Below the pieces are notes generated by a model. It did not search any database and was not told the DNA's origin. It worked only from the letters and a program-made list of their open reading frames with translations. DNA of 15,234 nt from an uncultured Bacteroidales bacterium (GTDB taxonomy: Bacteria > Bacteroidota > Bacteroidia > Bacteroidales > UBA932): positions 1 through 15,234 of the forward strand of contig CAMJJO010000027.1 in NCBI GenBank assembly GCA_946406095.1, written 5' to 3'. This document shows, in pieces, positions 7,500-14,674 of the stretch (the stretch's first letter is position 1; the number at the start of each line of letters is the position of its first letter). A program made the position numbers and the translations under genes.

Positions 7500-7507
7500 C
7501 AAAGTGA
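7500..7507 (-). promoter_or_regulatory. Possible -7 element for the lipoprotein gene
   Basis: The minus strand reads TCACTTTG, one mismatch from TAnnTTTG, 20 bp upstream of the chosen ATG. It is followed on the minus strand by a run of eight A (7491-7498), which may help ribosome loading. No -33 TTTG is visible. This is a weak call, made because the hairpin at 7551-7587 means the gene needs its own promoter. Confidence 0.3.
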
Positions 7508-7550
7508 GGAATAATTATCGGTTTAATTTGCGTGTTAAACGTTTAAGTTC

Positions 7551-7587
7551 AAAAAACGCAGGCGGATGCACTCCGTCTGCGTTTTTT
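7551..7587 (-). terminator. Rho-independent terminator after ddl
   Basis: A 16-bp stem (7551-7566 with 7572-7587, core ACGCAGGCGGA / TCCGTCTGCGT) has a single G-T wobble and a 5-nt loop. It has an A-tract on one side and a T-tract on the other, so it would work in either direction. The only transcript entering it is the minus-strand PBP1A-ddl operon, whose last stop is at 7657, about 70 nt before the hairpin. It separates that operon from the lipoprotein gene. Confidence 0.88.
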
Positions 7588-7599
7588 TCGGTAATCCAG

Positions 7600-7644
7600 G
7601 CCCGAAACACATACATTGAAACTTTAAAAATTTATGTTTCAGGC
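7600..7644. repeat. Imperfect inverted repeat in the ddl 3' UTR
   Basis: Arms at 7600-7613 (GCCCGAAACACATA) and 7633-7644 (TATGTTTCAGGC) pair with one wobble and a 2-nt bulge around an AT-rich 19-nt loop. An alternative inner pairing uses TGAAAC at 7617-7622 with 7636-7641. It would lie in the mRNA between the ddl stop codon and the terminator and could be a 3'-end stability element. This is a structural observation only. Confidence 0.4.
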
Positions 7645-7656
7645 ATATGATAAGAT

Positions 7657-8673
7657 TTATCCGTTCTCTATTATGTCTGTAAGGAAGTCGGTAATGTCGA
7701 TTCCGGCGGCGCGGACCATCTTGGGAACCAGGGATGCACTCGTCATTCCGGGGATTGTATTGACCTCCAGGAAATACAGGCCATCCTCCGCATAGATATA
7801 GTCCATCCGCACCAGTCCGGAGCAGTCCAGATTCTCGTAAATGCGCGCCGTGGTTTCCTGCACTAGTTTCACTATCTCTTCGGAAGCTTCCGCAGGGCAC
7901 ACTTCGCGGCTGTGGCCGTTATACTTGGCATCGTAGTCGAAATATTCGTTCTCGGTGATGATCTCGATTATCGGAAGGGTGTGCACGGTGCCGGAAGTGC
8001 GGTAGGCGGCGCAAGTGAACTCACGTCCGTCGATTCCCTGCTCCACAAGCACGGTAGGACCCTCGGAGAAAGCATATCCCACCGCAGTGGCAACGTCGGC
8101 CGGATCCTTGACCATCGTCACGCCGAAACTCGAACCGCCGATGGTAGGTTTCACGAACACGGGGAACTTCAGAGAAGAGGCAACCTGTGCGGAGAAGGCA
8201 TCCAGGTCGGCTCCCTTGTGCACGAATGCGTCCGGGGCGCACTTCACTATGCCGAGGTCACGGATATAACTCTTGCAGGCATATTTGTCGAATGCGATTG
8301 CGCTGACAGCAGAAGAGCAGGTGCTGAAAGGGATTCCCAGCATCTCCAGATAGCCCTGAAGCTGCCCGCTCTCGCCCGGTGCCCCGTGCTGCATGATGTA
8401 GACAAAGTCGAAACGCACCTTCTCTCCCAGCACAGTAATGCTGAAGTCGGTCTTGTCCACCTCGGGACGCGCCCCCTCGGGGAAGGTCATACGCATCGCA
8501 TCTTTCTTCTTGCAAGCCACGAGCTGCCACTTTCCGAAGCGGGCGAAAATCTCGTAAACGTCATACTTGTCGCCGTCGATGCGGGATGCCGTGAATTCCC
8601 CGCTCCGGCATGCCACCTCCCACTCGGAAGAGTCGCTGCCGTAGATGACGGCTATGGTCTTGTACTTTCCCAT
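7657..8673 (-). CDS. ddl: D-alanine--D-alanine ligase
   Basis: This 338-residue ATP-grasp enzyme joins two D-Ala using ATP in the cytoplasm, making the dipeptide that ends the peptidoglycan stem. Visible family marks are the N-terminal SSEWEVACRSG (E17 matches the D-Ala-binding Glu), HGAPGESGQLQGYLE (96-110), FVKP with K175, GGSSFGV (179-185), and the Mg-ATP site RMDY (D291) with FLEVNTIPGMTSAS (E303, N305). In the omega-loop, FDYDAKY has Tyr (Y251) where D-Ala-D-Lac ligases carry Phe. This predicts ordinary D-Ala-D-Ala specificity, so glycopeptide resistance by this route is not expected. The length is normal. The ATG lies 1 nt after the stop of PBP1A, so the pair is an operon with probable translational coupling, ended by the hairpin at 7551-7587. 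The identification is secure. Confidence 0.96.
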   Translation of the reverse strand: MGKYKTIAVIYGSDSSEWEVACRSGEFTASRIDGDKYDVYEIFARFGKWQLVACKKKDAMRMTFPEGARPEVDKTDFSITVLGEKVRFDFVYIMQHGAPGESGQLQGYLEMLGIPFSTCSSAVSAIAFDKYACKSYIRDLGIVKCAPDAFVHKGADLDAFSAQVASSLKFPVFVKPTIGGSSFGVTMVKDPADVATAVGYAFSEGPTVLVEQGIDGREFTCAAYRTSGTVHTLPIIEIITENEYFDYDAKYNGHSREVCPAEASEEIVKLVQETTARIYENLDCSGLVRMDYIYAEDGLYFLEVNTIPGMTSASLVPKMVRAAGIDITDFLTDIIENG

Positions 8674-8674
8674 A

Positions 8675-11017
8675 TTATTCGAAATAGTATTCTTCTTCTG
8701 TCTGAGTCTCTGCCTGGCCCTCTTCCGTTGTCTCGATATCTCCGCCCGTGCAGTCCAGGTTGAAATTCACCGTCGCAGGCGCGATGAAGCGGTCCGCCTC
8801 GCTGAACAACCCGTCCGCAAGGCACTTCTTCATCCAGATGCCCCAGATAGGCAGGGCCATGTTGGAACCGCTACCCAAGGCAAGGGAATTGAAGTGGATC
8901 TGGCGGTCCTCGCCGCCGACCCATACGCCGCAGGTGATGCTGGGGGTATATCCGATGAACCAGCCGTCGGAGTTATCGTTCGTGGTGCCGGTCTTGCCGG
9001 CGATCTCTCCCTTGAGCCCGTACGAAGCGCGCAGGCGCGCACCGGTGCCGTGGTTCACGACTCCCTCCATCAGGTTCACCATGAGATATGAGGTATTCTC
9101 GCCGATGGCCTCCCGCTTGCGGTTGGTGAACTCGGAGAGCACGTTCCCCTGGCTGTCCTCTATGCGGGTGACATACATCGGGGTGATATAGACGCCGCGG
9201 GAAGGAAGGGCGTTGTAGGCCGCCACCATCTCCATGATGGAAATGTCGGCCGCACCGACACAAAGGGCGTAAACCTCCTCCAGATGGCTGTGGATGCCCA
9301 TCTTATGCATCATTTCCGCCATGGCGTGAGGGCCGAACTGCTTCATAAGGTAGGCGGAGATGTTGTTGGAAGAATGAGTGAGCCCCCATTTGAGAGTGAC
9401 CGTCTTGCCGATCCACTCATCCTTGTCCGTAGAGCGCGGGGTCCAGTCGGTGCCGTCGCCGGCGATGAAGGACTGGGGGACGTTGATCACCTTGTCGCAA
9501 GGGGACATTCCTTCCTGCATTGCAAGCGTATAGAGGAAAGGCTTGATGGTCGAACCCACCTGGCGCTTTCCCTGACCGACGTTGTCGTATTTGAAATAGC
9601 GGTAGTTGGGGCCGCCGACATATGCCTTGAGGTGCCCGGTGACGGGCTCTATGGCCACCATTCCGCAACGGAGGATGCTCTTGTACCAGAGGATGGAGTC
9701 GTTGGGGGTCATCACCGTATCGACGTAACCCTTGGTGTTCCAGGCGAATACCCGCATCTTCACGGGCTTGTCGAACTGTGCCAGGATTTCGGCATCGGAG
9801 ACTCCGGCCTTGTGCTGGAGGCGGTAACGGTCGCTCCAGCGGCGGGCGTTCGTCATAAGGCGGTCCCTGGTGGCCTTGTCCACATCCCCGGCGAACGGAG
9901 CGTTCTTCTTCCACTTGTTCTCGCGGTCGAACGCTTTCTGCAGGTTCTTGCCAAGATGCTCGGCCACCGCCAGCTCGGCGTTCTGCTGCATCCGGTAGTT
10001 GATGGTGGTATAGATGCGGAGGCCGTCCTTGTCGAGGTCGTACTTCTCTCCGCCGGGTTTCTTGTTCTTGTTGAGCCAGCCGAAGAGCTCGTCATCCCGC
10101 CAGCGCAGGGAATCCGCGGTATAATCTTCGGCGTACTGATACTTGCTGCGCTTGGGCTTTTCTGCATTCATGTCCCTGCGGAGGAGATCCCGGAAATAAG
10201 GCGCAAGGCCGGCGTTATGGTCCCTGACCTGATATATGAGATTGATGGGGATCTGCTTGATGGAATCCGCTTCTGCCTTGCCGATGTATTTGTTTTTCGC
10301 CATCTGGCCAATCACGAAGTTGCGGCGGCCGAGGGCGCGCTCGGGATTGATCACGGGGTTATAGCGGGTGGGTTTGTTAACCATTCCCACAAGCGTGGCG
10401 GCCTCCTCCACGGTAAGTTCGGAAGGGAGTTTGTCGAAGAAGGTTTCGGATGCCGCACGGATGCCATAGGCACTGCTGCCGAAGAAGACGGAGTTCAGAT
10501 ACATCACCAGAATCTCGTCTTTGGTATAGTTGCGCTCCAACTTGACGGCCGTTATCCATTCTTTCAACTTGATCCAGACCATTCCTATCTTGCCGACCCC
10601 TTCCTTACGGGGATAGAGGGTCTTGGCGAGCTGCTGGGTGATGGTGGATCCGCCGCCCTGGCTGCTGTCCCTCATCAGTATCGTCTTGACAGCCACGCGG
10701 ATAAGGCCTTTGGTGTCGATTCCGGAATGCTTGCGGAAACGGGCGTCCTCGGTGGCGATGGTGGCGGCCACAAGGTTGGGGGAAAGCTCTTCGAAACTGA
10801 CGAAAGTGCGGTTCTCTATATGGAAGGTGGTAAGCACCTCTCCGCCATCAGCGATGACCTGGGTCGCCAGCTTGCTGTCCGGGTGCTCCAATTCCTCGAA
10901 AGAGGGAATCTTGGCAAAAACCGACACAAGCAGCAGCAGGAACAGGATCAGGGCGAAAGGCGCGGTGACCAGAATCCAGAACCACTTGATTATTTTTTTC
11001 TTCGTTTCGTCTTTCAT
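8675..11017 (-). CDS. mrcA: Penicillin-binding protein 1A (bifunctional class A PBP)
   Basis: This 780-residue inner-membrane enzyme both polymerises lipid II and cross-links the stem peptides. It has a short basic cytoplasmic tail and one membrane anchor (about 11-35). The GT51 glycosyltransferase domain follows, with ATEDARFRKHSGID (88-101; catalytic E90) and QGGGSTITQQLAK (120-132). The transpeptidase domain carries all three motifs: SxxK as S489-T-I-K492, SxN as S549-S-N551, and KTGTT from K675. The final residues are acidic (EEEYYFE). Both active sites look intact and the length is typical, so a beta-lactam-sensitive enzyme is expected. It is the promoter-proximal gene of the PBP1A-ddl operon, which pairs the enzyme that makes the D-Ala-D-Ala donor bond with one that consumes it. 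The symbol follows E. coli usage; ponA or pbp1A would serve as well. Confidence 0.96.
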   Translation of the reverse strand: MKDETKKKIIKWFWILVTAPFALILFLLLLVSVFAKIPSFEELEHPDSKLATQVIADGGEVLTTFHIENRTFVSFEELSPNLVAATIATEDARFRKHSGIDTKGLIRVAVKTILMRDSSQGGGSTITQQLAKTLYPRKEGVGKIGMVWIKLKEWITAVKLERNYTKDEILVMYLNSVFFGSSAYGIRAASETFFDKLPSELTVEEAATLVGMVNKPTRYNPVINPERALGRRNFVIGQMAKNKYIGKAEADSIKQIPINLIYQVRDHNAGLAPYFRDLLRRDMNAEKPKRSKYQYAEDYTADSLRWRDDELFGWLNKNKKPGGEKYDLDKDGLRIYTTINYRMQQNAELAVAEHLGKNLQKAFDRENKWKKNAPFAGDVDKATRDRLMTNARRWSDRYRLQHKAGVSDAEILAQFDKPVKMRVFAWNTKGYVDTVMTPNDSILWYKSILRCGMVAIEPVTGHLKAYVGGPNYRYFKYDNVGQGKRQVGSTIKPFLYTLAMQEGMSPCDKVINVPQSFIAGDGTDWTPRSTDKDEWIGKTVTLKWGLTHSSNNISAYLMKQFGPHAMAEMMHKMGIHSHLEEVYALCVGAADISIMEMVAAYNALPSRGVYITPMYVTRIEDSQGNVLSEFTNRKREAIGENTSYLMVNLMEGVVNHGTGARLRASYGLKGEIAGKTGTTNDNSDGWFIGYTPSITCGVWVGGEDRQIHFNSLALGSGSNMALPIWGIWMKKCLADGLFSEADRFIAPATVNFNLDCTGGDIETTEEGQAETQTEEEYYFE

Positions 11018-11041
11018 TTTTTTAATCTACGATTAGAATTA

Positions 11042-11049
11042 CAAAGTTA
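11042..11049 (-). promoter_or_regulatory. -7 element for the PBP1A-ddl operon
   Basis: The minus strand reads TAACTTTG, an exact TAnnTTTG match, giving a start near 11035 and a leader of about 18 nt to the ATG at 11015-11017. The nearest upstream TTTG (minus strand, 11064-11067) is only 14 nt away, short of the usual 19-21. A small palindrome, TAATC-TAC-GATTA (11023-11035), sits in the leader. Confidence 0.6.
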
Positions 11050-11068
11050 AATTTTTTTGACGACAAAT

Positions 11069-11100
11069 TTTGAAAATTAGCGAGTTTGTGTTTTACTTTG
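11069..11100 (+). promoter_or_regulatory. topA promoter (-33 TTTG, -7 TTACTTTG)
   Basis: This is the only promoter in the window with both Bacteroidetes elements visible. TTTG at 11069-11072 and TTACTTTG at 11093-11100 (one mismatch from TAnnTTTG) are separated by 20 nt, as expected. Transcription would start near 11107, about 10 nt before the topA ATG at 11117. Confidence 0.6.
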
Positions 11101-11116
11101 CAGAAAATTGAATGTT

Positions 11117-13432
11117 ATGGAGGGTAATTTAGTAATCGTCGAATCGCCTACCAAAGCCCGGACAATTCAAAAGTTTCTGGGCTCCGGTTTTACGGTAAAG
11201 GCAAGTGAAGGGCACATCAGGGACCTGCAGGAAAAGCAGCTCAGCATAGATATCGAAGGGGGATTTACCCCGGAGTATGTCATTCCCGATAATAAAAAGA
11301 AGGTAGTAGCAGAGCTGAGCAAGCTCGCAAGCAAGGCGGAGATGGTCTGGCTGGCTTCCGATGAAGACCGCGAAGGAGAGGCCATTTCCTGGCATCTGAT
11401 GGAGACTCTCGGGCTGGATAAATCCCGCACCAAGCGCATTGCATTCCATGAAATCACGAAAGACGCGATACTCGGCGCAATAGAGAATCCCCGAGAGGTG
11501 GACATGAACCTGGTGAACGCCCAGCAGGCCCGCCGCGTGCTGGACCGTCTGGTCGGGTTCGAGCTTTCTCCCATCCTATGGAAGAAGATCAACCGCGGCC
11601 TCTCCGCAGGGCGCGTGCAGAGCGTGGCTCTCCGCCTGGTAGTGGACAGGGAACGCGAGATTATGGCATTCGTGCCGGAAAAGTATTATAAGGTGGAAGG
11701 GCAGTTCACGAATCCTTCCGGAACGGCACTCAAAGGCACGCTCGAGGCCAAGTTCAAGACCGCCGAAGAGGCAGAAGGGTTCCTCCGCGACAGCATAGGC
11801 GCTAAGTACTGCATCGCATCCGTCGACAAGGCGGAAGGCACCCGCTACCCAGCGCCGCCATTCACCACCTCCACTCTCCAGCAGGAGGCATCCCGCAAGC
11901 TCCGCTTCCCCGTCAGCACCACCATGCGCATCGCACAGACGCTGTACGAGAAGGGTCTCATCACCTACATGAGAACAGACTCCACGAACCTCTCCGGCCT
12001 TGCCCTCGGCACCGCCAAAAAGTTCATCCTGGACAACTTCGGGCCCGAATACAGCCACCCCAGGCAGTATAGCACCAAGAGCAAGGGGGCACAGGAAGCG
12101 CACGAGGCCATCCGTCCCACATACATGGAGAATACGGACATCAGCGGCACCTCCCAGGAAAAAGCCCTCTACAACCTGATCTGGAAGCGCACGGTGGCAT
12201 CCCAGATGAGCGAGGCCCGTCTCCTCAACACCACCATCCGCATCGCATCCGACAAGCGTGCGGAGAAGTACGCCGCCGAGGCCTCCGAAATCCTCTTCGA
12301 CGGCTTCCTGAAGGTATATATGGAAGGCAGCGACGACGATGTGGCCGAAGAAGGGCTCACCGTCATCCCGGACATCCGCACCGGAGACGCCCTCTTCGCA
12401 AAGGAGATAGATGCGGAATGCAAATTCACCCGTGCCCCCCAGCGCTACACCGAGGCATCCCTCGTGAAGAAACTGGAAGAGCTGGGCATCGGCCGCCCGT
12501 CCACATACGCACCTACCATCACCACCCTCACCAAGACCAGGGGCTACATCGCCTCCGGCAACAGGGAAGGAAGCAAGGTGGAGGTAGTCAACTACAAGCT
12601 GAAGGGGGCGGAGCTGAACTCTTCCAAGAAGAAGGAACTCGTCGGCGAGGATCGCGGCAAGCTCCTTCCCCAGGATGTCGGAATGCTCGTAACCGATTAT
12701 CTGGTAGATAATTTCCCCCACATCATGGACTATAACTACACCGCCGAGGTGGAAGAGACCCTGGATAAGATAGCTGAGGGCGAAGAAGACTGGAAGGGCT
12801 GGCTCGGGCAGTTCTACCCTCAGTTCCACCAGGCAGTGGAACTCCGCATGAACGACGGGCAGTACACCCATGTCGAGAGGGTGCTCGGCATCGACCCCTC
12901 GGACGGGCAGCAGGTAATTGCCAAATATGGGCAGTACGGTGCATACGTGCAGAAGGGCGAAGGCGAAAACCGCAGATTCGCGAGCCTGGAGAAGGGACAG
13001 CTGATAGAGACCGTCTCCCTCGAGGAGGCCGTGAAGCTGCTCTCTCTGCCGAGGCTTGTGGGCAGCTACGCCGGCGTGGACGTGGTGGTAACCAAGGGCA
13101 AGTTCGGCCCATATGTGAAATATGGGGACCTCAACGTCACCCTTTCCCGCAAGACGGATCCCCTGACCGTAAGCCTGGAAGAATGCATCGCGGCCATCGA
13201 CGCACAGAAGGCGGCCGCTCCGGAGAACAACATCCTGCGTGAATTCCCGGGCGAGGACATCGTGATCATCAATGGCCGCTACGGCCCTTATATCAAGCAC
13301 GACGGAAAGAATTTCCGCATCCCCAAGGGGCTTAAGGCAGAGAATATCACCCTGGAAGATTGCAAGAAATTCATCGCGGGAGGACCCACCGGGTCAGCGC
13401 GTCCGACATTCAGGAAATTCAGCAAAAAATAG
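11117..13432 (+). CDS. topA: DNA topoisomerase I (type IA)
   Basis: This enzyme relaxes negatively supercoiled DNA through a transient 5'-phosphotyrosyl break. The start is set at the ATG at 11117-11119 (771 residues). The in-frame TTG at 11108 overlaps the predicted start site and adds only three residues ahead of MEGNLVIVES. The Toprim domain shows E9 and the acidic triad in SDEDREGE (D82, D84, E86). The catalytic tyrosine is Y284 in GLITYMRTDST. LSAGRVQSVALRLV (162-175) and GIGRPSTYAPTI are also standard. Instead of the Cys4 zinc ribbons of E. coli TopA, the C-terminus has three glycine/aromatic repeats centred on YGQYGAY (604-610), FGPY (663-666) and YGPY (722-725), the pattern known from many non-proteobacterial TopA proteins. 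It ends in a basic tail. The Lrp-like gene follows after 3 bp. Confidence 0.97.
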   Translation: MEGNLVIVESPTKARTIQKFLGSGFTVKASEGHIRDLQEKQLSIDIEGGFTPEYVIPDNKKKVVAELSKLASKAEMVWLASDEDREGEAISWHLMETLGLDKSRTKRIAFHEITKDAILGAIENPREVDMNLVNAQQARRVLDRLVGFELSPILWKKINRGLSAGRVQSVALRLVVDREREIMAFVPEKYYKVEGQFTNPSGTALKGTLEAKFKTAEEAEGFLRDSIGAKYCIASVDKAEGTRYPAPPFTTSTLQQEASRKLRFPVSTTMRIAQTLYEKGLITYMRTDSTNLSGLALGTAKKFILDNFGPEYSHPRQYSTKSKGAQEAHEAIRPTYMENTDISGTSQEKALYNLIWKRTVASQMSEARLLNTTIRIASDKRAEKYAAEASEILFDGFLKVYMEGSDDDVAEEGLTVIPDIRTGDALFAKEIDAECKFTRAPQRYTEASLVKKLEELGIGRPSTYAPTITTLTKTRGYIASGNREGSKVEVVNYKLKGAELNSSKKKELVGEDRGKLLPQDVGMLVTDYLVDNFPHIMDYNYTAEVEETLDKIAEGEEDWKGWLGQFYPQFHQAVELRMNDGQYTHVERVLGIDPSDGQQVIAKYGQYGAYVQKGEGENRRFASLEKGQLIETVSLEEAVKLLSLPRLVGSYAGVDVVVTKGKFGPYVKYGDLNVTLSRKTDPLTVSLEECIAAIDAQKAAAPENNILREFPGEDIVIINGRYGPYIKHDGKNFRIPKGLKAENITLEDCKKFIAGGPTGSARPTFRKFSKK

Positions 13433-13435
13433 TAT

Positions 13436-13921
13436 ATGGCCAACTATCAGATCGACGACATCGACAGGAAAATCCTTTCCTTTCTGGTGAAAGACGCCAG
13501 GATGACCTACCTGGAAATCGCCAGGGAGTGCAAGGTTTCCGGTGCAGCCATCCACCAGAGAGTGCGCAAGCTGGAGGCCAACGGCGTCATTACGGGTTCC
13601 CGCCTGCTGGTGAAGCCTGCCGCCCTGGGGCTGAACGTGTGCGCATTCGTCAGCATCGCGATCTCGGAAGCCAATAAGTATCTGGAGGTTACGGAGTCCC
13701 TGAAGAAGATTCCGGAGGTGGTCGAGTGCCATTTCGTGACCGGCCCTACCGCACTGCTCATCAAGCTTTATTGCTTCGACAACGACCACCTTATGAGCGT
13801 GCTTCTGAACACCATCCAGAACATCCCCTACGTGCAGTCCACAGACACGATGATCTCGCTCGACGAAGCGTTCGAGCGCCAGGTCTGGGTCAAGGATTAC
13901 AAGAGCCGGAGTTTCAGATAA
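13436..13921 (+). CDS. Lrp/AsnC family transcriptional regulator
   Basis: This 161-residue protein has the standard length and build of the family. An N-terminal helix-turn-helix opens with IDDIDRKILSFLVKDAR, and its recognition part is about residues 24-47 (YLEIARECKVSGAAIHQRVRKL). A linker, GVITGSRLLVKPAALGL, leads to the C-terminal alpha/beta RAM domain (about 66-140), which binds amino acids and forms dimers and octamers. The ligand-loop region reads VTGPTALLIKLY; the commoner TG-YD pattern is absent, so the effector may differ. Family members act as feast/famine regulators of amino-acid metabolism; the targets here are unknown. It starts 3 bp after topA and has no visible promoter of its own, so it is probably read with topA, an unexplained pairing. 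Its last 8 nt overlap the convergent ispD gene. Confidence 0.93.
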   Translation: MANYQIDDIDRKILSFLVKDARMTYLEIARECKVSGAAIHQRVRKLEANGVITGSRLLVKPAALGLNVCAFVSIAISEANKYLEVTESLKKIPEVVECHFVTGPTALLIKLYCFDNDHLMSVLLNTIQNIPYVQSTDTMISLDEAFERQVWVKDYKSRSFR

Positions 13922-14603
13922 ACAGCTTCGCGATCTCCAGGTCTTCCGGAGTGGTAAGCTTGATGTTTTTCCTCTCTCCCTCGATGAAGGAGAGGGGAAT
14001 TCCGTATTTGGAGGCGACGGAAGCATCGTCGGTGAATGCCGTGTCGAAGGGAAGTTCGTAGGCGGCCCTCAGTTCTTCGGAAAGGAACATCTGCGGAGTC
14101 TGTGCGCCGAACACCCGGCTGCGGTCGGGATCCGGCTGACCGGTGGCTTTCAGTCCGCCGTCGGAAGTGCGCTCCACGCTCTTGAGAGTGTCGGTGACCG
14201 GCAGCACCGGAATCAGGGCCCGGCAGTTCTCCATCCTCGCGAACATCTCCCGGACAAGAGCCGGGGACACGAGCGGCCGCACCCCGTCGTGCACTGCCAC
14301 CACCGCCCCGTCGGGCACCTTGGCAAGAGCGTTCTTGACGCTGTGGAAACGGGTTATCCCCCCGGGCACTATCCTCTGCGGGACATTGAGCGGATACCGC
14401 AGGCAGAGTTCTTCCCAGCGGGCGATATGCTCCTTCGGAAGGACGGTGACCACCTTCACGTCCGGGCAGGCATCGACAAAGGCGAAGATGCTTCTATGCA
14501 GCACGGGGAGGCCTCCCAGAAGCAGGAATTGCTTCGGCTCGGAGGCCTTCATTCTGGTGCCGCTGCCGGCGGCGGTGAAGATGACGTATTTATTTCTTTC
14601 CAT
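13914..14603 (-). CDS. ispD: 2-C-methyl-D-erythritol 4-phosphate cytidylyltransferase
   Basis: IspD transfers CMP from CTP to MEP, the third step of the non-mevalonate isoprenoid pathway, in the cytoplasm. The 229-residue product has the normal length and motifs: FTAAGSGTRM (9-18) with PKQF (23-26) for CTP binding, AVHDGVRPLV (103-112), FGAQTPQMF (165-173), FTDDASV (190-196) and GERKNIKLTTPEDL (209-222). The catalytic Arg of the GSGTR loop and Lys of KQF are present. The pathway feeds undecaprenyl phosphate for cell-wall synthesis and quinone side chains, which suits its place beside mreB. It is transcribed alone from the ispD-mreB divergent gap. Its last codons overlap the 3' end of the Lrp-like gene by 8 nt, and I see no hairpin terminator there. 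A related CarD/TarI-type cytidylyltransferase is the only alternative and is unlikely with this motif set. Confidence 0.95.
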   Translation of the reverse strand: MERNKYVIFTAAGSGTRMKASEPKQFLLLGGLPVLHRSIFAFVDACPDVKVVTVLPKEHIARWEELCLRYPLNVPQRIVPGGITRFHSVKNALAKVPDGAVVAVHDGVRPLVSPALVREMFARMENCRALIPVLPVTDTLKSVERTSDGGLKATGQPDPDRSRVFGAQTPQMFLSEELRAAYELPFDTAFTDDASVASKYGIPLSFIEGERKNIKLTTPEDLEIAKLFI

Positions 14604-14622
14604 ATTCGGGAAAACCTGATGG

Positions 14623-14630
14623 CAAAATTA
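14623..14630 (-). promoter_or_regulatory. -7 element for ispD
   Basis: The minus strand reads TAATTTTG, an exact TAnnTTTG match, with a predicted start near 14616 and a leader of about 13 nt to the ATG at 14601-14603. No -33 TTTG is seen at the right distance. Confidence 0.55.
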
Positions 14631-14641
14631 ACTAAAATTCT

Positions 14642-14649
14642 TATATTTG
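14642..14649 (+). promoter_or_regulatory. -7 element for mreB
   Basis: TATATTTG matches TAnnTTTG exactly and would start transcription near 14656, about 19 nt before the mreB ATG at 14675. It lies 11 nt from the opposing ispD -7 box, so the two polymerase footprints must overlap. No clear -33 element is visible. Confidence 0.6.
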
Positions 14650-14674
14650 TTAGACTAAACCTATTTTGATCGAA

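Noticed and set aside
7657..8673. Ddl as a VanA-type D-Ala-D-Lac (glycopeptide-resistance) ligase
   Set aside because: The omega-loop keeps Tyr in DAKY, the D-Ala-D-Ala form, and no vanH or vanX-like gene is nearby.
11023..11035. TAATC-TAC-GATTA palindrome in the PBP1A leader as an operator
   Set aside because: Five-base arms in AT-rich DNA are expected by chance and no second copy was seen in the window.
9284..11050. Long open frame of 588 codons on the plus strand across the PBP1A gene
   Set aside because: It is antisense to an intact, motif-verified PBP1A. GC-rich codon bias removes stops from the opposite frame, and the translation shows no recognisable domain.
11576..13300. Long open frame of 574 codons on the minus strand across topA
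   Set aside because: Same shadow effect; topA has all its catalytic motifs on the plus strand and the antisense product has no family features.
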